Shown here in pieces: positions 9,416 through 16,857 of a stretch of 64,000 nucleotides of DNA. Location: positions 62,001 through 126,000 of the forward strand of contig JACJZB010000005.1 in NCBI GenBank assembly GCA_020635815.1, in the 5' to 3' direction. The notes beneath the pieces were generated by a model. That model did no database searches, was not told the DNA's origin, and saw nothing but the letters and a program-made list of their open reading frames with translations. Numbering within the stretch: the first letter of the stretch is position 1; every line of letters begins with the position of its first letter. The stretch comes from Flavobacteriales bacterium. GTDB lineage: Bacteria > Bacteroidota > Bacteroidia > Flavobacteriales_E > Vicingaceae. Both the position numbers and the translations under genes were made by a program.

Positions 9416-10768
9416 ATGAAAACAATAAAAATAATAGGATTACCACTAGCATTTTTGCTAATAATGGGTAATGTAATTGCTCAAGATGATTTTTACCCTT
9501 CGAGCAGGAAAAAAAATAAAGAGGTTGTAATAGCTCCAATTGATGAAAAAGTTGCAGATGATGAATATTCTACTGCAACGGATTATTATGTTAATACCAG
9601 AGAAGAGGAAGCTCAAGCAAGGTATAATGAGCAAATGGGAATTACAGATAGTACTACTTATTTTGAAGATGAAAACGGAGATTTAAGAGTAACAAATAAC
9701 TATTATAATGGGGATAACTATGATTATTCAAACGAATATTATGATTATGAATATTCATCAAGAATAAAAAGATTTCACAGGCCTTATAGCCGTTATAACT
9801 ATTATGACGATTGTTACACCAATTATTATTGGTATGATCATAACCCTTATAATTATGGGGTAAGTGTTTACACTAGTTATGGCTGGTGGAATCCTAGACC
9901 TTGGAACTGGAATTTTGGATGGTCGTGGAACTCTGGTTGGTATGGTGGATGGTCGTGGGGCTGGGGCTATAATAATTATTATGGGTATTATGGTAACTCT
10001 TACTGGAATGGATATAACCATGGTTACTACGATGGATATTATGCTAGTAATTATTATAATAGTTATGATAGAAATAGTTATTACTACGGACACCGAAATG
10101 GTAATTCTGGTTATTCAGGTTATGGAAAAGGTACACGCCCAAGTGGTTCAGGAATGGCAACACTTCATACAAATAAACCAACAGCTGGGAAAGGTAGAAC
10201 TTTTGGTGAAAAGTATGAGTCAGCAGTTAAGAGCAACTCATTAAACACAACTGTAAAACCTAGAACAAATAACATGGTTAACAGCAACGTTCCAACAAAA
10301 CCTAGAACTGCAAATACAAATACGTATTCACAACCAAGAACAACTAGTTCTCCTCAGGTAATACCAAGAACATCAACAAATAACAATAATGGGTACAACA
10401 AGCCGAGCACTACGAATGTGAACACTAATTCTCAGCCAAGAACAAACCCTTACCAAAACACAACACCTAAACCAAGAACTAATAATATAAATTATAATAA
10501 ACCAAGAACTAATAACGGTAATACAGGAATTCCTTCTGGCTATAATAAGCCAAGAACAATTAATAATGGAGGAAATACCCAGCCTAGAAATACAGGAGTA
10601 ACTAGGCCAAGAACCTATACAAAACCAGCAACAAAACCAACTTATAACAAACCAAAAACGAACACAAACTATTCGAGACCAAGCAACTCATATAGTAAAC
10701 CTTCTGGAGGAAATTATAATAGAGGAAATTCTGGCGGAGGAAGTAGCACCGGAAGAAGACCAAGATAA
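9416..10768 (+). CDS. Secreted low-complexity protein: Tyr/Trp/Asn/Gly-rich centre and Pro-Arg-Thr repeat tail
   Basis: This 450-residue protein has a signal peptide (ending NVIAQ). Three compositional zones follow: an acidic N-terminal zone (about 24-115), an extremely aromatic zone (about 115-230) with runs such as YYWYDHNPYNYG and WNWNFGWSWNSGWYGGWSWG, and a basic Pro/Asn/Thr/Arg tail (about 255-450). In the tail the triplet PRT recurs about a dozen times (KPRTNN, QPRT, NKPRTNN), ending TGRRPR. No enzymatic domain is visible. The composition suggests a disordered, possibly adhesive or self-associating envelope or matrix protein, but this is inference. The sequence just after the signal peptide resembles that of the upstream gene. 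It probably forms an operon with the 10798 barrel gene, 29 bp downstream. Confidence 0.8.
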   Translation: MKTIKIIGLPLAFLLIMGNVIAQDDFYPSSRKKNKEVVIAPIDEKVADDEYSTATDYYVNTREEEAQARYNEQMGITDSTTYFEDENGDLRVTNNYYNGDNYDYSNEYYDYEYSSRIKRFHRPYSRYNYYDDCYTNYYWYDHNPYNYGVSVYTSYGWWNPRPWNWNFGWSWNSGWYGGWSWGWGYNNYYGYYGNSYWNGYNHGYYDGYYASNYYNSYDRNSYYYGHRNGNSGYSGYGKGTRPSGSGMATLHTNKPTAGKGRTFGEKYESAVKSNSLNTTVKPRTNNMVNSNVPTKPRTANTNTYSQPRTTSSPQVIPRTSTNNNNGYNKPSTTNVNTNSQPRTNPYQNTTPKPRTNNINYNKPRTNNGNTGIPSGYNKPRTINNGGNTQPRNTGVTRPRTYTKPATKPTYNKPKTNTNYSRPSNSYSKPSGGNYNRGNSGGGSSTGRRPR

Positions 10769-10797
10769 TTTAAAGCAAATAAAAAAAAAAGAAACTA

Positions 10798-12267
10798 ATG
10801 AAAAGGTTAGCAATAGGTATAGCTTTGATGCTTGGAGGATTAAATTTAGCTCAAGCTCAAAACGAATTTGATGTATTAAGATATTCAAATATTGAATATT
10901 ATGGAGATGCTAGATTTAATGCAATGGGGGGGGCTTTTGGAGCTTTAGGTGCAAACATGTCTTCTGTTAGTGTAAACCCTGGAGGAATTGGTGTTTATAA
11001 AAGTTCTGACCTCTCCTTTACCCCTGCGTTTCATTATAATTTTTCTGAGAGCAAGTTAGATGGAAATGTAATTGATGATGGAAAACTCAATTTTCATTTT
11101 TCGAATATTGGACTCGTAGTAAACTTTGAAGGCGTAGGAAACTGGCAAAGTACTAGTTTTGGTATGGGATATAATCGTACAAATAATTTTAACACAAGCA
11201 TTGCAGCTAAAGGCAAGACCAATTTAAGCTCATTAACTCAATTTACAGATGAACTAAATGCAAATGGAGGTACTTTTGATGGAGACATTGAGTTTAATTA
11301 CCCTTTTACAGCAAACCTACCCTATCAAACCTATTTGGTTAACCCTATTTCAGGAGATTCTTTACAGTATAATAATGTTTTTGCTAACTCAAATAATATA
11401 GAACAATTTACTGCTTATGAAACTAGAGGAGGTACAGGAGAGATGTTTTTTGCTTTTGGAGGTAATTATGCTGACAAATTATTTTTAGGTGCTTCTTTTG
11501 GAATACCAACTGTAAGATATGTTTATGACAGAAGTTATACAGAAACAGTTGCTGATAGTGACACTTTGAGCGAATTTAAATCTTTTACCATGCATGATTA
11601 TGTAAAAACATCAGGAGCAGGATTTAATTTTAAGTTAGGTATGATTTATAAAGTAACAGATTGGGTTCGATTAGGATTAGCTTTTCATACTCCTACTCTT
11701 TATGCTTTATCTGATGATTATAATTCTTCTATACAATCAGAAATGAAAAATGGTACTATTTATGAATTTTCAACACCCTATGGAGAGTATAACTACATAA
11801 TGACTACGCCCTATCGTTTTATTAGTAGTGCAGCATTTGTTGTAGGTTCACATGGAGTTGTAAATGTTGATTATGAATTAGTAGATTATACTACAGGCCG
11901 TTTGAAAGCAGATAATAGCTATGAAACTGATGGATATAATTTTGCAGATGAAAATGAAAATGTGAGAAACAATTTTCAATTAACCCAAAATGTTCGTGTG
12001 GGTACAGAATGGAGGTTAGATCCATTCAGATTGAGAGCAGGTTATCGTTATCAAGGAGATCCTTTAAAAAATTCATTTAATGTTGATAATAGCTCAAATA
12101 CTTATTCGATTGGTGCAGGAATTAAAGAAGATGACTATTATTTTGATATCTCCTACGCTTTAAAAACGCAAAAAAGTCAAACAACAATTGTAGAAAATCA
12201 AGCTGATTATGCACAAACTGATTTAAAAAATCATTACATCACTTTTACATTAGGTTTTAGATTCTAG
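10798..12267 (+). CDS. OmpP1/FadL-family outer membrane transport protein
   Basis: This 489-residue barrel has a signal peptide (to AQAQ near residue 21). The OmpP1/FadL/TodX-like N-terminus typical of Bacteroidota follows: NEFDVLRYSNIEYYGDARFN, AMGGAFGALG, SSVSVNPGGIGVYKSSD. The remaining strands (GMIYKVTDWVRLGLAFHTPT, RVGTEWRLDPFRLRAGYRYQ) and the aromatic C-terminus (FTLGFRF) fit an outer-membrane barrel. FadL relatives carry hydrophobic compounds across the outer membrane; many Bacteroidota members are labelled hemin receptor without direct proof. It is the last gene of a three-gene plus-strand set and overlaps the convergent 12257 gene by 11 bp. Confidence 0.88.
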   Translation: MKRLAIGIALMLGGLNLAQAQNEFDVLRYSNIEYYGDARFNAMGGAFGALGANMSSVSVNPGGIGVYKSSDLSFTPAFHYNFSESKLDGNVIDDGKLNFHFSNIGLVVNFEGVGNWQSTSFGMGYNRTNNFNTSIAAKGKTNLSSLTQFTDELNANGGTFDGDIEFNYPFTANLPYQTYLVNPISGDSLQYNNVFANSNNIEQFTAYETRGGTGEMFFAFGGNYADKLFLGASFGIPTVRYVYDRSYTETVADSDTLSEFKSFTMHDYVKTSGAGFNFKLGMIYKVTDWVRLGLAFHTPTLYALSDDYNSSIQSEMKNGTIYEFSTPYGEYNYIMTTPYRFISSAAFVVGSHGVVNVDYELVDYTTGRLKADNSYETDGYNFADENENVRNNFQLTQNVRVGTEWRLDPFRLRAGYRYQGDPLKNSFNVDNSSNTYSIGAGIKEDDYYFDISYALKTQKSQTTIVENQADYAQTDLKNHYITFTLGFRF

Positions 12268-12592
12268 AATTGATATAGCCTATAATAGCTAAAATAAAAA
12301 CTAGAATCGCAAACACATAGATACCCCAACCTAAATATTTATTTGCGATTGTTGGCTTACGGTATTTTGCACTAACCAAATAATTAATTTTCTCTACTTT
12401 TTTTAGCTCACTATTTTTAACACCAAAAAAGTAGATAATCTTATCAGGTTGTTCTTCAATTTCTTCTTCAAACCAAAGGTTTTGTTCAAGGAGCAATTCT
12501 TTAAAATAATCAGCACGTTCTTTATTAAAAAAATGAAAAATAGTATAAGCTTTTCTGGTAGGATGCTCGTTGTAGTTTGTAATATTTATCAT
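12257..12592 (-). CDS. Small protein with C-terminal membrane helix, unknown function
   Basis: This 111-residue protein has a soluble N-terminal part of about 85 residues (YTIFHFFNKERADYFKELLLEQNLWFEEE, given in overlapping pieces YTIFHFFNKERADY and KELLLEQNLWFEEE) and one membrane helix at the C-terminus (YVFAILVFILAIIGYI). The N-terminal pattern, a strand then a helix that moves a ligand-like EQNLWFEEE segment, is reminiscent of DUF2007-type small signalling domains, but the match is weak. The ATG follows the stop codon of the M23 peptidase gene without a gap, so the two are translationally linked. Its last 11 bases overlap the end of the convergent barrel gene. Confidence 0.7.
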   Translation of the reverse strand: MINITNYNEHPTRKAYTIFHFFNKERADYFKELLLEQNLWFEEEIEEQPDKIIYFFGVKNSELKKVEKINYLVSAKYRKPTIANKYLGWGIYVFAILVFILAIIGYINSRI

Positions 12593-13615
12593 TTACTTGA
12601 TGCGTAATTTTCGACCAACTATAAGTGTTTTATTTCTTTTAATACCATTTAAGTCACAAAGTTCGTTTACACTAATTCCGTATCGGTTGGCAATTTTATA
12701 CATAAAATCCCCTCTAGCAATAGTATGATATTCAATCCCTAAAGGTAATGCTGTGTAACTATATTTACGTTTAGTTAATTCAAGGGAATCACTAATTAAA
12801 GCATTTTTTTTAAAAGATATTAAATGTTTAGGATTTAGTGGCTTCCCTTTAAAGCGAACTTCAAAATGTAAATGACTCCCAGTTGAATGCCCTGAACTAC
12901 CTCCAAGACCAATAACTTGACCAGCTTCAACAATTTCACCAGGTTTTACTTTTAGTCGATGTAAATGAGCATAAAGCGTTTCTAATCCATTGTAATGACG
13001 AATTACGACTACTCTTCCATATCCAGGATGATAAAGTGCAATTCTTACCATCCCATCAAATGATGCAACAACAGGATCCCAAACCTGCAAATCTAAATCT
13101 ATACCATTATGATTTCTATTGTTTCTCCACCCAAAATTTGAGGTAACAACTGGGTCTTGAATTGGAGCAACAAAATTGCAAAAATTTTCTGTATCAACTA
13201 AAGTTAATGTTAAAGATGTATCGTTAGCCGTAATTGATTCATCATAAGGTAATATATTTTTGGTATCCCATTTTCCGTACATCGAATTTGAAGGAATGGG
13301 AGAGTCTTCATAATAATTGGTTAATGAAACATAAAAATCATGCTCAAGCAATCTGCTCTCGGCATAATCATTTATTTCTCTAATAAGGTTTTGAGGGAGA
13401 TTTTTTTGGTCAAGCAAAGAGTCTATTAAATTAATAATTTCATTTCCAGATAAGTTTGATAAATTATCATAAAGTGGATTTTTTGGGTTTATAACAAGTG
13501 CTGAAACAGTATCTTTTTTGTGCTTCGTTTCATCAGAATCTGTATAACACAACCCTGATTTTAAGTTCAACAAACCTAAAAATAATGCAACTGATATTTT
13601 AAATAAAAGATTCAT
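12593..13615 (-). CDS. M23 family metallopeptidase with C-terminal LysM domain
   Basis: This 340-residue protein has a signal peptide (about 1-22, ending SGLCYT). A linker of about 110 residues follows, then a LytM/M23 domain (about 150-265) with metal ligands in HNGIDLD and HLHFE and the usual GRVVVIRHYNGLETLYAHL core. A LysM module (about 295-340: YHTIARGDFMYKIANRYGIS, then NELCDLNGIKRN) closes the protein. M23 enzymes cut peptide cross-links in peptidoglycan; LysM binds glycan chains. Both metal-binding motifs are intact, so it is probably an active periplasmic endopeptidase for wall growth or cell separation. LysM at the C-terminus after the catalytic domain is less common than the reverse order. 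Confidence 0.93.
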   Translation of the reverse strand: MNLLFKISVALFLGLLNLKSGLCYTDSDETKHKKDTVSALVINPKNPLYDNLSNLSGNEIINLIDSLLDQKNLPQNLIREINDYAESRLLEHDFYVSLTNYYEDSPIPSNSMYGKWDTKNILPYDESITANDTSLTLTLVDTENFCNFVAPIQDPVVTSNFGWRNNRNHNGIDLDLQVWDPVVASFDGMVRIALYHPGYGRVVVIRHYNGLETLYAHLHRLKVKPGEIVEAGQVIGLGGSSGHSTGSHLHFEVRFKGKPLNPKHLISFKKNALISDSLELTKRKYSYTALPLGIEYHTIARGDFMYKIANRYGISVNELCDLNGIKRNKTLIVGRKLRIK

Positions 13616-13806
13616 TTTTCATTCAAAGGGCGACCAAGATAATAAAAAAAATAGATTTATGCCATTAAAGTTTTATATGAAGTAAGTATAAAATTGAGTA
13701 AAGAAAATCCATTTCTTAGCCCAGTAGTCCTCTTTTCATTTAACCTGGTAATTTATTTTTTAAATGGTAGCATTTTGAAATTGAACGGTATAAAAACAAA
13801 AATTCT

Positions 13807-13814
13807 TAATTTTG
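13807..13814 (+). promoter_or_regulatory. -7 box four bases before the ATG of the HTH gene
   Basis: TAATTTTG matches TAnnTTTG; CAAC and then ATG (13819) follow. A TTG at 13781-13783 lies 23 bp upstream, longer than the usual 19-21. The layout predicts a leaderless or nearly leaderless transcript. Confidence 0.5.
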
Positions 13815-13818
13815 CAAC

Positions 13819-14163
13819 ATGAAAAAATTACCCCATATTAAAATAAAAGAGTTAAGAAAAAAAAGAAAATATTCTCAACAATACATGGCTGACCATTTAG
13901 GCATTAGTCAAATGGCTTACTCTAAAATTGAAAGCAACAAAACTCAACTAAATTGGGATAAGTTGAACAGAATTTCTAATATATTGGAGATTAACATTTG
14001 GGATTTAATAGACGACACACAAACTATTGAAAACGAATACTCCGAAAACTTTACATTTAATGAGGCTCTTGACATGCTTAAGCAATTATTACGAAAGCAT
14101 GATGAAGAAAAGAAAATACTAAAAGATGAAATACAACTCTTAAAAAAACAATTGAAAAAATAA
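13819..14163 (+). CDS. XRE-family HTH regulator with C-terminal coiled coil
   Basis: This 114-residue protein has a Cro/C1-type helix-turn-helix at about 5-62 (IKELRKKRKYSQQYMADHLG, then ISQMAYSKIESNKTQL). A linker and a charged, heptad-like helix (about 80-114: ALDMLKQLLRKHDEEKKILK ...) suited to dimerisation follow. Proteins of this form are DNA-binding regulators. It is transcribed towards the secreted 14172 gene on the opposite strand and has its own -7 box immediately before the ATG. Its targets are unknown; no phage genes surround it, so a prophage origin is not supported. Confidence 0.85.
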   Translation: MKKLPHIKIKELRKKRKYSQQYMADHLGISQMAYSKIESNKTQLNWDKLNRISNILEINIWDLIDDTQTIENEYSENFTFNEALDMLKQLLRKHDEEKKILKDEIQLLKKQLKK

Positions 14164-14171
14164 TTGTTTAC

Positions 14172-14624
14172 TTACAAAGAAGCCATGTGAGGTATAGTAA
14201 TAGAAGGTGATTTATAACTTGCCGGTCCTTCTATTTCTCCATTAAAAAATACTGTGTTATTTTTAGACGACAACTTAATACGGTATTGATGTGCTTGATA
14301 TTTCTTGATTTTTTCTTGCTGAATTTCCCCAATATAACTGTCAAAATAATAAACTAACAATTTTTGATTCCCAATTTCTGAAGGAACTTCATTTATATTT
14401 TTCCCTTTTTCAAAAACAACTAATTCTTCATTTAATTCCTCGTTAACCCATAACACTTTTATTGCTTTATTATCTATTGAAGGGCCTAGATCTAATGTGA
14501 AAGAATTACCATAAACCAAATACTGTAAATATGAGATTGGCGTATCTGCTTTGTTTAAACTCGGATGTAAAACAAGTATTCCTGCTACAACTGAAATGGT
14601 TAATATGTTTTTTATGATACTCAT
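14172..14624 (-). CDS. Small exported protein downstream of the ECF sigma pair
   Basis: The chosen start (ATG at 14622-14624) gives a 150-residue protein with a signal peptide (MSIIKNILTISVVAGILVLH ... NKADT). A start 13 codons earlier would place polar residues before the signal and was rejected. The mature part has a strand-rich pattern (NSFTLDLGPSIDNKAIKVLW, ELVVFEKGKNINEVP, NQKLLVYYFDSYIGEI, AHQYRIKLSS). No family is recognised. It follows the trans-envelope 484-residue protein by 54 bp on the same strand and may be the third member of the sigma-factor operon. Confidence 0.65.
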   Translation of the reverse strand: MSIIKNILTISVVAGILVLHPSLNKADTPISYLQYLVYGNSFTLDLGPSIDNKAIKVLWVNEELNEELVVFEKGKNINEVPSEIGNQKLLVYYFDSYIGEIQQEKIKKYQAHQYRIKLSSKNNTVFFNGEIEGPASYKSPSITIPHMASL

Positions 14625-14678
14625 GTTATTTGATTTCAGATATAACACGATTTCGGTAGGCAAAAGGTTGGTTTAATG

Positions 14679-16133
14679 TTAATTCTTTTTTAAGAAAATA
14701 TATTTTAACCCTACATTAAACTCTACAGAAAAATTCCTAGAAGCACTCATCATTTCATTCGATGGCTTAGAAGTATTTAATAAGCTTTGGTTAAACCTAA
14801 CTCCAGGCGTTATCACTAACTCTTTGGTGATATACCTATCTTGTTCAATGCCTAATACAATCCCAATATCTGTACTAGTAAATTGGTCTTTAATAGTTCT
14901 GGCATCTCCATCAACATCTACTTCTGCAGCAGCTAAAAATCCAACATACATACCTCCTATATAATTGGTAGAATACTTTTTATTATCAAAAGTAGATTTG
15001 TTGTTCATCTTCTTTGCCAAAATACTAACTGTAGAGTATTCTAAATTTATTTCTTCAATAAAGCTATTTTCTCCCACAACGTATTCATGCTTACAACCGC
15101 TTGACGAAAGCAAGTTTACATTCGTTTCTATATTGAATTTATCGGAAACAATTAAACCAAGCGTAGCTCCAAAACTACCTCCGAAATCCATCAATTGTTT
15201 TTTTGTGAAATTTGATAACGCTTCATTTTGCTTACTACTAGCAAACAATGTTTGATATTTAGCCCCAGTATTTATACCAAAATATAAACGGCGTGCATAC
15301 ATCCCAAATACAAAATGTGAAGAAAACCGTTTAGCGTTAAATATAATTTTGTTTTGATCTTTCTTTACTAAAAACTCTTTTGCCTCTAATGTTTTAGTTT
15401 CTAAATTTATTCCTGAAGTATTATTACGAATCAAAGGAGATATGACATAATCTGCCCCTAAAACACCAGCTTTCAAAGGATTAATTTTATGAATATATTT
15501 TCCTGTAGAAGCTAACGCTATTTCTGAACTTGATGTAGAAATATTTCTTTTCGCTGATTCTTCACGTTTAACGACATTCGTTAATTGAAGTAGAGCTGAA
15601 TTACTAGTTAACGCTCCTTCTTGATTTTCTTGTACAGATTCAGACTGACTCAATTCGGTTTCAGTAAGAGTATTTTTTACATTCAGCAAATCATTTTCAA
15701 CTTTTTCATTTGGGTCTGATAATTTATTTTTTGTTACAGAATAATTAACAATAGTTGAATCGTTATTTTTATCAGAATCTAAATTAGTATAGGTATAATA
15801 TCCACCCAGCAAGAAAAGTAAGAGAGCAGCCGATTTAAAAGCTGTATTTCTCCACCAAATAATTCTATCATAACGGTTTAATGAAACCAACAATTTATCC
15901 CAAACACTCGTTACATCTAGCTTTGTAGATAGTTTATTCCAAACTGCTTTATCAGGTATAGACTGAAACTTCTCTAGCTCTTTTACATACCACGACTCTA
16001 CATTTTCATCGGTTAAAGGTGCAGCACTATCCAGTTGATTAGAAATTGACTCCCAACCATTAATCTCTGGATTAACTTCGAAATTCGAAAGTTCATCACG
16101 ATACCAATCTTCTATGTTTCCATCCTGTTTCAC
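14679..16133 (-). CDS. ECF-sigma-coupled protein: cytoplasmic repeats, one TM helix, C-terminal outer-membrane-barrel-like domain
   Basis: This 484-residue protein starts at GTG 16131-16133, overlapping the sigma-factor stop by four bases (GTGA). There is no signal peptide. Two similar cytoplasmic motifs come first (DWYRDELSNFEVNPEINGWE... and SWYVKELEKFQSIPDKAVWN...), with a third partial copy near VWDKLLVSLN. One membrane helix (about 97-115, AALLLFLLGGYYTY) follows, then a polar Ser/Glu linker to about 260. The last 220 residues resemble a small outer-membrane barrel (FGMYARRLYFGINTGAKYQT, GGSFGATLGLIVSDKFNIET, VEFNVGLKYIFLKK). The position suggests anti-sigma-like control of the upstream factor. 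The mix of an inner-membrane anchor and a barrel-like domain in one chain is unusual. Confidence 0.75.
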   Translation of the reverse strand: MKQDGNIEDWYRDELSNFEVNPEINGWESISNQLDSAAPLTDENVESWYVKELEKFQSIPDKAVWNKLSTKLDVTSVWDKLLVSLNRYDRIIWWRNTAFKSAALLLFLLGGYYTYTNLDSDKNNDSTIVNYSVTKNKLSDPNEKVENDLLNVKNTLTETELSQSESVQENQEGALTSNSALLQLTNVVKREESAKRNISTSSSEIALASTGKYIHKINPLKAGVLGADYVISPLIRNNTSGINLETKTLEAKEFLVKKDQNKIIFNAKRFSSHFVFGMYARRLYFGINTGAKYQTLFASSKQNEALSNFTKKQLMDFGGSFGATLGLIVSDKFNIETNVNLLSSSGCKHEYVVGENSFIEEINLEYSTVSILAKKMNNKSTFDNKKYSTNYIGGMYVGFLAAAEVDVDGDARTIKDQFTSTDIGIVLGIEQDRYITKELVITPGVRFNQSLLNTSKPSNEMMSASRNFSVEFNVGLKYIFLKKN

Positions 16134-16660
16134 CTATCGTAATATTTATTTACTAACTCTTTAAGCACACTTTTTGCTTTTGAGAGTTGCGATTTAGAAG
16201 TTCCAGCACTAATTTTTAAAATGTCTGCAATTTCTCTGTGCTTGTAACCTTCAACTACATAAAGGTTAAAAACAGTTCTTGCTCCTATCGGGAGCATATT
16301 TATTATTTGAGATAAATCTGCTGTTTTAAAGTTTTCAGAAACATCATCATATGAACCGCCTAAATATTCTGATTCTTGAAAATCGACATTTGTAATTCGA
16401 TTTGTTTTTCTGAAATGATCAATAGCTGTGTTAACAATTATTCGTCTTACCCATGCAAACAAACTCCAATCTTCATTGTATTGATGAAATTTTTTGAATA
16501 CTTTAAAAAACCCATCATGTAAAATATCTTGAGCTAAATCTCTATCACGCGTATAAGTAAGGCAAACGCCAAACATTTTAGACGCAAACATGTTATACAA
16601 AGCTTCTTGATGCTTTCTACTACCTTTTTTACAGCCTTCTATTATTTCGTCTAATTCCAA
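16130..16660 (-). CDS. ECF-type RNA polymerase sigma factor
   Basis: This 176-residue sigma-70-family factor shows region 2 at about 15-85 (YNMFASKMFGVCLTYTRDRD, DILHDGFFKVFKKF, FAWVRRIIVNTAIDHFRK). Region 4 is at about 115-170 (MLPIGARTVFNLYVVEGYKH, REIADILKISAGTSKSQLSK). It lacks regions 1 and 3, as expected for ECF factors, which redirect RNA polymerase to stress or envelope genes. The stop overlaps the start of the downstream putative membrane regulator, the classical layout of a sigma factor and its inhibitor. No -7 box was found upstream. Confidence 0.95.
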   Translation of the reverse strand: MELDEIIEGCKKGSRKHQEALYNMFASKMFGVCLTYTRDRDLAQDILHDGFFKVFKKFHQYNEDWSLFAWVRRIIVNTAIDHFRKTNRITNVDFQESEYLGGSYDDVSENFKTADLSQIINMLPIGARTVFNLYVVEGYKHREIADILKISAGTSKSQLSKAKSVLKELVNKYYDR

Positions 16661-16816
16661 AGTTTGTTTTCAGATTATCAGGACATTACGATAGTAATAC
16701 GAATAAATTAAAGAAAAGGTTGTTTCATTATATACCTTATTTAACAACAACTTAAAAACTGTTAATATATTTTTAAAAAAATAAGAAAGTTAAAGCAAGA
16801 AATATAGTGTTCTTTC

Positions 16817-16824
16817 TAACTTTG
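16817..16824 (+). promoter_or_regulatory. -7 box upstream of purL
   Basis: TAACTTTG matches TAnnTTTG. It lies 33 bp before the purL ATG. No -33 TTG was found at the expected distance, so only half of the promoter is supported. Confidence 0.5.
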
Positions 16825-16857
16825 CATTTCTTAAATTTTAAGCTTAAAAGTTGAAAA

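Noticed and set aside
9758..10244. Two frames overlapping the Tyr/Trp-rich gene (one antisense, Ile/Pro-rich; one shifted, Met/Ile/Val-rich)
   Set aside because: They are mirror products of the TAT/TGG/AAT-rich repeats of the real gene, which has a signal peptide and a strong ribosome site.
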